DNA from: Hormoscilla sp. GUM202
GTDB lineage: Bacteria; Cyanobacteriota; Cyanobacteriia; Cyanobacteriales; Desertifilaceae
Assembly: GCA_005518205.2 (NCBI GenBank)
Contig: RFFC02000003.1
Location: 62,001-126,000, forward strand
Reading direction: 5' to 3'
DNA length: 64,000 nucleotides
Under the pieces are notes generated by a model. The model had not been told where the DNA came from, did not search any database, and was given only the letters and a program-made list of their open reading frames with translations. The translations under genes were made by a program, and so were the position numbers. Shown here in pieces: positions 41,825 through 50,009 of this stretch. Numbering within the stretch: the stretch's first letter is position 1; every line of letters begins with the position of its first letter.

Positions 41825-43282
41825 ATGAGTATCAAAATCAGCAGAGGAATTCAACTGTCAGCTTTTGATGTGGAAATGCTGACCTCGGGCCGGCTAATTG
41901 CCGTGCCGTTCAAACATTACAGGAAGAATGGCGAAATATTCTGGCTTTATCCCAGTCAGCAACTGCCAGATAATCTAAGTTGGGAGCAATACTATCAGCC
42001 GGAATATTTAATTAAGGTTGAGAGGTCATTAGCAAAATGTCAAACCTATCCCCTCCAAATTGAGGTTTGGGGACGTTGCGAAGAACATTGGCATGTTACG
42101 CCAGAGCAAAAGCATCTTTTACCTCAGATTGCTTCGTCAACGGTCTGGAATTTGAGTGCCTTGGAATATATGTTTGAACAGCATCAAGTTCTCAAGCTGT
42201 TGTTTTTGCGAGTCTATCGTTTGTCCAGTCCTTGTCTGGTTAATGTGCCACCTAAACCAGCTCCTTTCTTCTTCCCTCAGTCGGAGGATGTAATGACGAT
42301 CGCAAATACTACGGATATTCCAGTGGTCTCGGAAGCCAGTTTTAACAGGCGTAAAGCTCTTTTGTTGGCGGGAGAGGTTCATCCTCATAGGGACTTGGAG
42401 CTGTTGGAACTGCAAGTTTCGGAAATTGACTGTGATAACTCGGCTGCTGGACAGCTACAGTCGGATATTAACGTATTTTTGAGAGGGACTAGGGAGACGG
42501 TAACGCGGGAACCAGATCGGGATTTAGATTGGATTCAGCAAATTGCCGCTGTGGGCAATTCTAGCGATGGCAATGAGTTTGAAAAGCTAGTCCGCAAAGG
42601 TTTGATTCTGCTGGGCTTTTCTAATGATAACACAAATCCCCAAATCAGTCTGGACCCAGAGGCAACGGGGGGCGCTGGGGGTTTAGACTTTTATTGTGCA
42701 TCTCCTTATCCTGTGGTGGGAGAATGTAAAGCAACTAAAACCACAAAGGTGCCGGATGGAACGGCTGCACAGTTAATTAAGCTGGGCTATAAGCACCTTC
42801 AGGAAAGCTATGATGATTGTGTTAAGTTAATTATCGCCGCTGGGGAACTAACGCCAGATGCTCGCCAAACTGCTGAGGGGAACAAAATAAGCGTGATTAG
42901 TCCGGAAATTCTGCAACGTATGGTAGAAATGCAAGCCAAGTATCCAGGTTGTATTGATTTGATAAAGCTTAAGGAATGCTTCCAAAGTGCTTATGGTTTG
43001 GCTGACGAACAGGTGGCACAATATCTGCAACAGGTGCGCGGCGAAATAGAGTTGCGATCGCGCCTCGTGGAGTTAGTGAAAAACTACCTGGAAAACTCAA
43101 AGTCTGATAGTGCGGGTGTAGAAACTTTACATGGTGCTTATTTTAGTTCTAACCCGCCTCAGTCATTAACCCCAGAACAACTGCAGGAAATTTTGATTGA
43201 GCTTTCGTCGCCGCTAACAGGTTATTTGGGTAGGAAGGGCGATCGCTTTTATTTCCTGCGCCCTTTGCTGATGGATGCTTGA
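41825..43282 (+). CDS. DUF1802-like N-terminus with PD-(D/E)XK nuclease domain, third gene of the operon
   Basis: 485 residues. Residues 1-150 resemble the DUF1802 domain: LTSGRLIAVPFKHYRKNGEIFWLYPSQ-like start, QIEVWGRCEEHWHV and LEYMFEQHQVLKLLFLRVY. From about 240 comes a restriction-endonuclease fold: GNEFEKLVRKGLILLGF (Glu251/253), GGLDFY (Asp288), VGECKATKT (E-x-K, Glu300/Lys302), then AAQLIKLGYKHLQES. The acidic and Lys positions fit PD-(D/E)XK. It ends with a winged tail (LSSPLTGYLGRKGDRFYFL). Fusion of a sensor-like domain with a nuclease, co-transcribed with an ATPase, suggests DNA-targeting defence; this is inference. Confidence 0.8.
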   Translation: MSIKISRGIQLSAFDVEMLTSGRLIAVPFKHYRKNGEIFWLYPSQQLPDNLSWEQYYQPEYLIKVERSLAKCQTYPLQIEVWGRCEEHWHVTPEQKHLLPQIASSTVWNLSALEYMFEQHQVLKLLFLRVYRLSSPCLVNVPPKPAPFFFPQSEDVMTIANTTDIPVVSEASFNRRKALLLAGEVHPHRDLELLELQVSEIDCDNSAAGQLQSDINVFLRGTRETVTREPDRDLDWIQQIAAVGNSSDGNEFEKLVRKGLILLGFSNDNTNPQISLDPEATGGAGGLDFYCASPYPVVGECKATKTTKVPDGTAAQLIKLGYKHLQESYDDCVKLIIAAGELTPDARQTAEGNKISVISPEILQRMVEMQAKYPGCIDLIKLKECFQSAYGLADEQVAQYLQQVRGEIELRSRLVELVKNYLENSKSDSAGVETLHGAYFSSNPPQSLTPEQLQEILIELSSPLTGYLGRKGDRFYFLRPLLMDA

Positions 43283-43614
43283 GGGCGACGATCTAATGGC
43301 GCGACCCCGAAACCCGGTTTCTTAATTCAACATCGAGATGCTAACAGAAATTATCAAATATCTTGACCTGACCATTATTGTAGATACTGTGTCGAACTGT
43401 CAAGGGGTTGCCGATAAAAAAATCGGGTCAAAGGGCTGATTTTAATATTCCAAAAGCCATATGTAACAACTTACGCATCACCGCTCCAAAGAAGAGCATC
43501 TTTACCTTGCCACGACGAGCGCAACCCACTCACTGAACGCTTTGAGCAAGGGATTATGTCGCATGGCCGCTCCGGGCAGGCCAATACTCCCGCATTACGT
43601 AACCATTACCCAAC

Positions 43615-43858
43615 CATCTACCCAGCATTATGGGACGATCGAGGTGGTATTAATCCCAGTAGTAAACTGTGATGCGAACGGTAAAGCCCAGTGGTATCGG
43701 AACTATAAAGAAAATATCGAATGTCATTTTTGGTTCTATCGCGCATCTGCTCTATAGTATACCACATAAGGCGATGCCAGAAAAGAACAAAACACGGGTC
43801 GCGCCCGATCGGGACACCAGACTGCGAGATCGGTGCGTGGGGTGTAAGTAGTCCGTAG
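43615..43858. repeat. copy A of a 245-bp dispersed segment
   Basis: Begins TCTACCCAGCATTATGGGA and ends GGTGTAAGTAG. It is about 90 percent alike to 46063-46320, sharing AGTAAACTGTG.TGCGAACGG, TCGAATGTCATTTTTGGTTC and CGCGCATCTGCTCTATAGTA. In copy B the segment overlaps the 5' part of a broken gene, so copy A may derive from that gene's 5' region. Confidence 0.7.
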
Positions 43859-44204
43859 TTTGAAAAAGAGAGAGCAAAATTCCCACAGCGCAAGGGTTAA
43901 GCGCGTTTTTGAAACTTGGGCAATGCTTTTTTCGATCGCCGCAATGCTAGCTGCTGCGCTAGCGCCCCTACAAGACGATCGCGCGATCGCACCCTTTCTC
44001 CAGAATATGTAGTAGGGGCACAGCGTCAGCGTGTCAGTTGATTTTCGGATCCGATCGCGGATCTATCTATTGCCGTGCCCCGGATGGGTATTGCGATCGG
44101 ATCGCGTCGGGGCACGGCGGAGCGTTAATTTTCGGGTGCGATCGCATAGTTATCTGATGCCGTACACCTACCCTCGGACGTGGTTTTGTTAATATAACGG
44201 AAGG

Positions 44205-44312
44205 CGATCGCACCCTTTTTCCAGCAGAAAAGCCATCTGGAACACCAGTCGCGTCTACAAAAAGAAAACCCGCGCTAGCGGGTTTCCCTATTCAAAGATG
44301 AAATTGTTAACA
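44205..44312. repeat. CCAGCAGAAAAGCCATCTGG / AACCCGC-hairpin repeat
   Basis: One of several copies of a repeat of about 105 bp holding CCAGCAGAAAAGCCATCTGG, CAGTCGCGTCTACAAAAAGA and a GAAAACCCGC...GCGGGTTT hairpin, ending AAATTGTTAACAG. Other copies: 45408-45515, 46612-46722 and inverted at 63185-63290. Confidence 0.75.
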
Positions 44313-44562
44313 GTCGGACTGTGGGTTCCTTGAGAGTGCGGGACTTGTTTCCATAGGGCGATCGCACTCTTTTCCCAGCAGAAAAGCCATCTCTATCACC
44401 AGTCGTAGAGCCAGAATAAGCATCTCATATCCCAGGGTTTCTGGATCTTATTCCATCTCGGCTCTCATGATTAATAATTGCCGATCGCTTGCCTAAAAAG
44501 TGGGTTGTGTGCTAAGATGGACATGTAGTCAAAATAGCCGTGCTAATAGAGGATATCGGATA

Positions 44563-44860
44563 ATGGAAATTGAGGAACTGCTGAAAGAAAAGCGAGAAAA
44601 AATCCTGGAAATAGCGGCCAAACATGGCGCTATAAATGTGCGGGTTTTTGGTTCGGTAGCTAGAAGCTGGGGGAGAAGCTGATGCGGATAGTGATGTAGA
44701 TTTTTTGATAGATTTAGGAGAAAATCTCAGTCCTTGGTTTCCAGTACGATTAATTCGCGATCTGGAAAGCTTGCTGGGGAGAAAGGTGGATGTGGTGACG
44801 GAAAATGGTTTGAAAACTCGCATCCGCGATCTGGTGTTGCAAGAGGCGGTGTTACTGTGA
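44563..44860 (+). pseudogene. MNT-type minimal nucleotidyltransferase (antitoxin), frameshifted
   Basis: Starts MEIEELLKEKREKILEIAAK and reaches VRVFGSVAR, the GS motif of the MNT nucleotidyltransferase fold. An insertion of about 7 nt near 44663-44672 shifts the frame; the second frame continues GEADADSDVDFLID with the DxD catalytic pair, then LSPWFPVRLIRDLESLLGRK and ends QEAVLL at 44860. Members normally pair with a HEPN RNase toxin, AMPylating and blocking it; no HEPN gene is next to it here. Confidence 0.8.
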
Positions 44861-44881
44861 TAGAATATAGTAACGAATGAC

Positions 44882-45193
44882 ATGAAAATCTTAACAGATT
44901 ATCTGGGTCGCCAGGTAAGATTAACAGAGGAGCGATTGACACACATTCTACAACGTCCTCAAATGTCCGGTATGGAACCAGCAATTGAGGCGACATTGCA
45001 AAATCCAGAACAGGTAAGAAAATCGAGAACTGACGAAGCTGTTCTTTTGAGCTATCGATATTATACTGGAACAGAAGTAGGCGATAAATGGCTGTGTGTG
45101 GTAGTCAAGTACAGTGAAGAGGATGCTTTTATCCTCACGTCCTATTTAACCGATCAAATCAAAAAAGGAGAACAAGTATGGCCTCAAATGTAA
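44882..45193 (+). CDS. small BECR/DUF4258-like protein, putative toxin (module 1)
   Basis: 103 residues: MKILTDYLGRQVRLTEERLT and LHILQRPQM-like helix (THILQRPQMSGMEPAIEATL), then strands AVLLSYRYYTGTEVGDKWLC and VVVKYSEEDAFILTSYLTD. The RLTxERxxHI...H/Q motif and terminal beta sheet fit the barnase-EndoU-colicin-RelE-like nuclease superfamily, which I cannot confirm. It overlaps the DUF2283 gene by 16 nt, typical of toxin-antitoxin pairs. A paralogous pair is at 45653-46077. Confidence 0.6.
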   Translation: MKILTDYLGRQVRLTEERLTHILQRPQMSGMEPAIEATLQNPEQVRKSRTDEAVLLSYRYYTGTEVGDKWLCVVVKYSEEDAFILTSYLTDQIKKGEQVWPQM

Positions 45194-45399
45194 AAGTTTG
45201 GTATGACAAAGAAGGAGACTATCTGGAAGTTATTTTTTCAGATAAGCCGGGTTATATGCGGGAAACAAACAACGATGCCGTCATGGAAATGGTGGATCGA
45301 GAAGGTAATATTTTAGGATTTTCTATCTTGGCTGTGAGTCGTCTGTCACAGTCAAAGCCATTAGTGGCTGAATTAGTCGGTAAGGGAGAACTAAAATAA
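45178..45399 (+). CDS. DUF2283 family protein, putative antitoxin (module 1)
   Basis: 73 residues, with VKVWYDKEGDYLEVIFSDKP and MVDREGNILGFSILAVS, the two-repeat DUF2283 pattern (D-x-x-x-D-x-L-x-I). AAGGAG lies before the ATG at 45178, inside the end of the previous gene. DUF2283 proteins often accompany DUF4258-like genes; the role is inferred from pairing. Confidence 0.75.
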   Translation: MASNVKVWYDKEGDYLEVIFSDKPGYMRETNNDAVMEMVDREGNILGFSILAVSRLSQSKPLVAELVGKGELK

Positions 45400-45404
45400 A
45401 AGGC

Positions 45405-45730
45405 CGATCGCACCCTTTTTCCAGCAGAAAAGCCATCTGGACCACCAGTCGCGTCTACAAAAAGAAAACCCGCCCTGGCGGGTTTTCCTATTCAAAGATG
45501 AAATTGTTAACAGAATGAAAGGCGATCGCGCTTGCGGTGGGGGATGAATTAAGAAACCCGGTTTTTTTCCATACCGGGTTTCTTAACTGCTGGTGAAACC
45601 TCCCCGCAGTCTGTTGCGCATTGGTGGGCGGTGCCCACCCTACTTTTACCATTCAAATCTCGACTGTTGACAAAGTACACTGCAAGGGTTCAGAATCATC
45701 CACTTGGAAATAAAGCTTTTCAAAACCAAT
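45405..45730. repeat. 325-bp segment inverted-duplicated at 62965-63290
   Basis: Includes a CCAGCAGAAAAGCC/AACCCGC repeat, an AAGAAACCCGGT...ACCGGGTTTCTT hairpin (45551-45584), a GGTGGGCGGTGCCCACC hairpin near 45624 and the last about 25 codons of a DUF2283 gene. The whole block recurs in inverse orientation near the right end of the window, about 17 kb away. Confidence 0.8.
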
Positions 45731-45865
45731 GACTTGCCCATTGCGGTCTTTCATCTGAATAACACCATTCCCCGTTTCTTCGCAAACATATTCATTTTGT
45801 GGATTTCCCCACCAAACCGTCAGGGTATTGCCAATCCGATCGTGAATAATTTTTACTTGACCCAT
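45653..45865 (-). CDS. DUF2283 family protein, putative antitoxin (module 2)
   Basis: 70 residues: VKIIHDRIGNTLTVWWGNP, VIQMKDRNGQVIGFEKLYF and a VDDSEPLQCTLSTVEI tail. Same gene order and a 13-nt overlap with the BECR-like gene as in module 1. The C-terminal half is duplicated in inverse orientation near 62965. Confidence 0.7.
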   Translation of the reverse strand: MGQVKIIHDRIGNTLTVWWGNPQNEYVCEETGNGVIQMKDRNGQVIGFEKLYFQVDDSEPLQCTLSTVEI

Positions 45866-46077
45866 ATTTGTTCGCCTTCCTTAATTGCATCGGTGGGATA
45901 AGCAGTAATCAAAAAACCTTCGCCGTTGAGGCGCTTGGCAACCGCGCATAGCCACCGCTTAGGACGTTCCAATCGATAAAAAAGATATACCTGTGGGTCT
46001 TCTCGACTCCGACAAATTTCATCAGGCATGCGCAATGTTTCCTGCACGTCAACTTCTCTACCCAGCATTATGGGATG
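45853..46077 (-). pseudogene. BECR/DUF4258-like protein, 5' part replaced by a repeat (module 2)
   Basis: The C-terminal about 70 codons are clear: LGREVDVQETLRMPDEICRS, YLFYRLERPKRWLCAVAKRL and EGFLITAYPTDAIKEGEQIW, paralleling the gene at 44882. Upstream of about 46077 the frame enters the 245-bp repeat copy B instead of the expected RLTEERxxHI start. The frame remains open to 46353, so a chimeric protein is possible, but this is probably a broken gene. Confidence 0.6.
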
Positions 46078-46320
46078 CTTGTTGGTGGTAATAAGTCCCA
46101 GTAGTAAACTGTGGTGCGAACGGTAAAGCCCAGCGGTGTCGGAACTATAAAGAAAATATCGAATGTCATTTTTGGTTCTATCGCGCATCTGCTCTATAGT
46201 ATACCATATAAGGCGATGCCAGAAAAGGGCGAAGCACGGGTCGCGCCCGATCGGGACACCAGACGAGGTCACGGCACCGAATTGAAAATGGTGCGAGATC
46301 GGTGCGTGGGGGGTGTAAGT
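46063..46320. repeat. copy B of the 245-bp dispersed segment
   Basis: Shares about 90 percent with 43615-43858; has extra bases around 46266-46290. It lies across the 5' side of the broken BECR-like gene. Confidence 0.7.
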
Positions 46321-46353
46321 AGACAGTCGCTGCGCCCGATCGCGCGATCGCAC

Positions 46354-47125
46354 CCTTTATTCAGCATAAAAGTTATCGGTAACACCAGAAGCTGTAGGGG
46401 CGAAGCATTTGGGCGATCGGTGATTGGGATAAACCAATATTTTTCTATCCAAATGCTTCGCCCGGCCCCCGAAGCAAAACCAGGCAAGGGATATGATCGA
46501 ACGAAGGTGGAATTCCTTTGTCGCGGGGTGGGGGCGAAGCATTGCGTTAGTTAAATGGTTGGTAATGAGCGTTTTCCGATCGCCGCAATGCTTCGCCCCT
46601 ACAAGACGATCGCGCGATCGCACCCTTTTTCCAGCAGAAAAGCCATCTGGACCACCAGTCGCGTCTACAAAAAGAAAACCCGCGCTAGCGGGTTTCCCTA
46701 TTCAAAGATGAAATTGTTAACAGAATGTCAGGCGATCGCGTCGGACCAATGTTACACAATATGTAGTAGGGGCACAAGTCAGCGTGTCAGTTGACTTTCG
46801 GGTCAAATCAATGTTGATGTTGGTACCGCGATCGGCTGCGCAACCATGCTTTGTTCATGTAGTCCCACCCTTTAGGTGGGGGGCGGCTACGATGTCCTCC
46901 AAGCATCGAAGTGCGTCCTCCAGACATCAAGCTCCCCCGAGACATCGATCTGGACCGGGGACATGGAGCGCGCTTTAGACATCGAAGCCAAAGCGATCGC
47001 CCCTTAATGATAGATATATTCGATCGTGGAATAACTCAGTCATGCCCCTCTGTGACTGAGTTATTTTCGCTTTGTGACTGAGTTATTCCTTGGGGTAATT
47101 GTTCAGTTCCTGAAGTAACTTCCTC
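46354..47125. repeat. repeat cluster without genes
   Basis: Contains a MITE-like unit with inverted GGGGCGAAGCATTTGGGCGA (46398) / ATGCTTCGCCC ends, a second GGGGCGAAGCATT...ATGCTTCGCCCC unit (46531-46600), another AACCCGC-hairpin repeat (46612-46722) and, at 46890-46975, four or five degenerate GACATCGA/CATCAAG words of about 20-bp spacing. TGTGACTGAGTTATT occurs twice near 47050-47090. No supported gene. Confidence 0.6.
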
Positions 47126-48061
47126 ATGCCACCGAGTACGAGAGTCATGCCCTGGCGGCACAAGGCTTTGCTTTTCGATAGCGTCGAGACAGTCTTGCAA
47201 AGCCGCGTCGCCAGCACGGCGGGATATATTGCCAATGACTGTGTCGAATATAAATGGTTATTCCGAGAACTGGTAGTAACGGAACATCAGAGCAAGATCC
47301 TCTTTATCAGTCGGGAAAGCATAGCCGAAATGCCCCCTACTCTCATCCGGGAACTGCCCCTGACAGGACTGCAACCAGAAGCTGCCATTGCCCTGCTGCA
47401 AACTTTTCACCTGACCGCCTCAGACACAGAATTAGCACGACTAGCTACAGGCTATCAAGGGCATCCCCAAGCCTTAGAACAGCTAGCCACCTTAATTATC
47501 AATGACTTGGAATTTGCTGGCAACGTCGGCAAGTTTTTGCAGGATAGAGACTGGCTGCTAATTCGGGAGCTAGAAAAGCTGACAGATGAAATTATAGCGC
47601 GTCTCAGCGACATAGAACGGACATGTCTGGGCCGCATTTCCATCTATCAAACGGCAGAATATTCCCTGGACTGTGGCGCCATTGCTGCTCAGATGCCAGA
47701 AGTGAGTTTGTATGAATTGAAAGAAGATATCATCCGCGCCCTCAAACGCCGACATTTATTAGAATATCACCCCGAAATCAGATCTTTTCAACTGCATCCC
47801 CTCCTGCGGGCCAAGGGCGAAATAATGTTATGGAAAAATCCCGAAAACCTGCGCGCAGCCCATCGTCAAGCATACAAATATTTCTTGAATATTCCCCTCA
47901 AACCGGAAGCGGAATGGCAAGAAATAGAGTACATCAAACCGCTACATTTAGTCCATTACCATGCGAAGCAAGCTGAAGATGAAGAGGAAGCAGCAGCAGC
48001 AATTTCGAGAATAGAATGTCTCTGTAGGGTGGGCACCGCCCACCAGCAAGATGACAGGTAA
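47126..48061 (+). pseudogene. NB-ARC/STAND ATPase fragment, both ends missing
   Basis: From about codon 17 the frame reads DSVETVLQSR, KILFISRESI, LRELPLTGLQPEAAIALLQT-like, GYQGHPQALEQLATLI and LEKLTDEIIARLSDIERTCL, the RNBS/GLPL-to-winged-helix part of cyanobacterial NB-ARC ATPases (the GLPL-like position is YQGHPQALE). The P-loop and Walker B are absent and the C-terminal WD40/TPR sensor is replaced by a GGTGGGCACCGCCCACC repeat. Such STAND proteins work in signalling and phage defence; this fragment cannot bind ATP. Confidence 0.75.
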
Positions 48062-48114
48062 TTTCAGGGCTTAGAATGTAGTCATAATATGTAGGTTGGG
48101 TAGAGCTAGCGCTC

Positions 48115-49139
48115 TACCCAACCTGACCATTTTCCTCGTTCTGGAGGCAGAGCCTCAACCGGGCGTAACCAGGGAGACCCTGGTCACGAGGGGTTTGTCT
48201 TATTTTTCCTCGTTTTCCTCGTTTTCCTCGTTCCCAGGGAACGAGCACTCTGAGGCGGAGCCTCTTGTCTTATACCATGATTGAGATACACCCGATCGCC
48301 CGTTGATAATTTTCCTCGTTCCCAGGGAACGAGCACTCTGAGGCGGAGCCTCTTGTCAGTAGCAACCAAATTCCTTAAATGAGGTATGTAGTTCTGGAGG
48401 CAGAGCCTCAACCGAGCGTGACCAGGGAGACCCTGGTCACGAGGGGTTTGTCTTATTTTTCCTCGTTTTCCTCGTTTTCCTCGTTCCCAGGGAACGAGTA
48501 CTCTGAGGCGGAGCCTCTTGTCAGTAGCAACCAAATTCCTTAAATGAGGTATGTAGTTCTGGAGGCAGAGCCTCAACCGGGCGTAACCAGGGAGACCCTG
48601 GTCACGAGGGGTTTGTCTTATTTTTCCTCGTTTTCCTCGTTTTCCTCGTTCCCAGGGAACGAGCACTCTGAGGCGGAGCCTCTTGTCTTATACCATGATT
48701 GAGATACACCCGATCGCCCGTTGATAATTTTCCTCGTTCCCAGGGAACGAGCACTCTGAGGCGGAGCCTCTTGTCAGTAGCAACCAAATTCCTTAAATGA
48801 GGTATGTAGTTCTGGAGGCAGAGCCTCAACCGAGCGTGACCAGGGAGACCCTGGTCACGAGGGGTTTGTCTTATTTTTCCTCGTTTTCCTCGTTTTCCTC
48901 GTTCCCAGGGAACGAGTACTCTGAGGCGGAGCCTCTTGTCAGTAGCAACCAAATTCCTTAAATGAGGTATGTAGTTCTGGAGGCAGAGCCTCAACCGGGC
49001 GTAACCAGGGAGACCCTGGTCACGAGGGGTTTGTCTTATTTTTCCTCGTTTTCCTCGTTTTCCTCGTTCCCAGGGAACGAGCACTCTGAGGCGGAGCCTC
49101 TTGTCTTATACCATGATTGAGATACACCCGATCGCCCGT
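48115..49139. repeat. 418-bp tandem duplication of hairpin repeats
   Basis: The modules GGAGGCAGAGCCTC, CCAGGGAGACCCTGG, TTTTCCTCG (x3) and CCCAGGGAACGAG...GGCGGAGCCTC alternate. Two variants (CCGGGCGTAACC and CCGAGCGTGACC) alternate, and the pattern recurs exactly with period 418 bp (e.g. 48138, 48556, 48974). Identical 160-codon minus-strand frames at 48184 and 48602 are by-products. No gene. Confidence 0.85.
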
Positions 49140-49751
49140 TTATAAATCTGCAAACCGCCTCAAAATACTCAAAACCCGGTATAACTCATTACCCCGGCGA
49201 TACAAACTAAACTCTTCAGACAACCCGTACTTAGGAGTATCCTGCCGAGTCAGTTTGATAAAGGTGAAATGACTGCCATTCGTCATCAAGCCAAAGGTGG
49301 GTTTCTCAGGATGAGGATTTTTCAGCATATAAAACAAAGCTTGCGGCAAAGCTTTCACCAGACTAAACTGTTGATTTTTTGCCTCTATTAATGTTACCCA
49401 AAAATCTTGCCGTAAAATCAACACATCAATACTCCCGCGTACCATTTTTCCCTCATCTTCAGCCTCAACTATTACCTCGGCATCTAGGTGAAAAGGATGA
49501 CGAAAAAAACCTGCTAAGGACAGCAAAGGACTTAGGACAGCCAGTTTGACAATTTCTTCGTGGAAGGGGTACTCTTCTAGAGAGAGAAAATCTGCTTTCA
49601 CCCGATCGAGCCATTCTTTTTCCGCCTTAGTCACCTGTGGCAAATTATATTGCCATTCGGGGAAAAAATCTTCGTCATCAATCTTCTGGAGGCTAAATTG
49701 TTCCTTAACATCCTGTAATGTTAATGTATTTGCCTGGATGATTATTGTCAT
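49140..49751 (-). CDS. HsdR_N-like PD-(D/E)XK protein, cyanobacterial family
   Basis: 203 residues from the ATG at 49751: MTIIIQANTLTLQDVKEQF is the standard start of this family. The nuclease-like core is GSIDVLILRQDFWVTLIEAK (Asp then E-x-K), followed by ALPQALFYMLKNPHPEKPTF and GLMTNGSHFTFIKL. It resembles the N-terminal domain of type I restriction R subunits without any helicase. Function unproven. It borders the 418-bp repeat array, which abuts its stop codon. Confidence 0.75.
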   Translation of the reverse strand: MTIIIQANTLTLQDVKEQFSLQKIDDEDFFPEWQYNLPQVTKAEKEWLDRVKADFLSLEEYPFHEEIVKLAVLSPLLSLAGFFRHPFHLDAEVIVEAEDEGKMVRGSIDVLILRQDFWVTLIEAKNQQFSLVKALPQALFYMLKNPHPEKPTFGLMTNGSHFTFIKLTRQDTPKYGLSEEFSLYRRGNELYRVLSILRRFADL

Positions 49752-50009
49752 AATGTCCCTCACGATATCTCTCACTTCGCTGTCAGCCCGCCGGGGGTTC
49801 AAACCCCCGGCTAATAGCTAAAGTCGGTTAAAACCGACTAATAGAATAATGCGTAAAAATGTAGCATATTTTTACAAAATGGGATAATTATAATATATCA
49901 GGTAAAATCTCACTTTTGTCATCTAGCCCGCGCAGGAAGGTTGCCGCGCTGCGCTCGCAATGACACTGCTTTGTTTGTGTAGCCCCACCCTTTAGGGTGA
50001 GGGCGATCG
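49752..50009. repeat. GGGGGTTTGAACCCCC / AGTCGGTTTTAACCGACT repeat spacer
   Basis: CGGGGGTTCAAACCCCCGGC and AGTCGGTTAAAACCGACT hairpins (49788-49845), plus GCCGCGCTGCGCTCGC near 49945 and CCACCCTTTAGGGTGAGGG near 49985. No gene. Confidence 0.6.

Larger units (their letters stand above)
43283..44562. other. 1.3-kb repeat-filled spacer
   Basis: No intact gene. It holds one copy of a roughly 245-bp duplicated segment (43615-43858; other copy 46063-46320), a GGGGCGAAGC-like and TAGGGGCACAG motif set near 43930-44160, and one copy of the GCGATCGCACCCTTTTTCC...AACCCGCGCTAGCGGGTTT repeat (44205-44312). HIP1 density is very high. Frames in this region are repeat artefacts or remnants. Confidence 0.6.

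Noticed and set aside
46890-46985. Irregular GACATCGA/CATCAAG words that look like short CRISPR-like repeats
   Set aside because: Spacing and sequence are too irregular and no cas gene is near; more likely degenerate low-complexity sequence.
48184-49084. Two identical 160-codon minus-strand ORFs with RGKRGKRGK motifs
   Set aside because: They lie wholly inside the 418-bp tandem hairpin repeats; the peptide repeats merely mirror DNA repeats.
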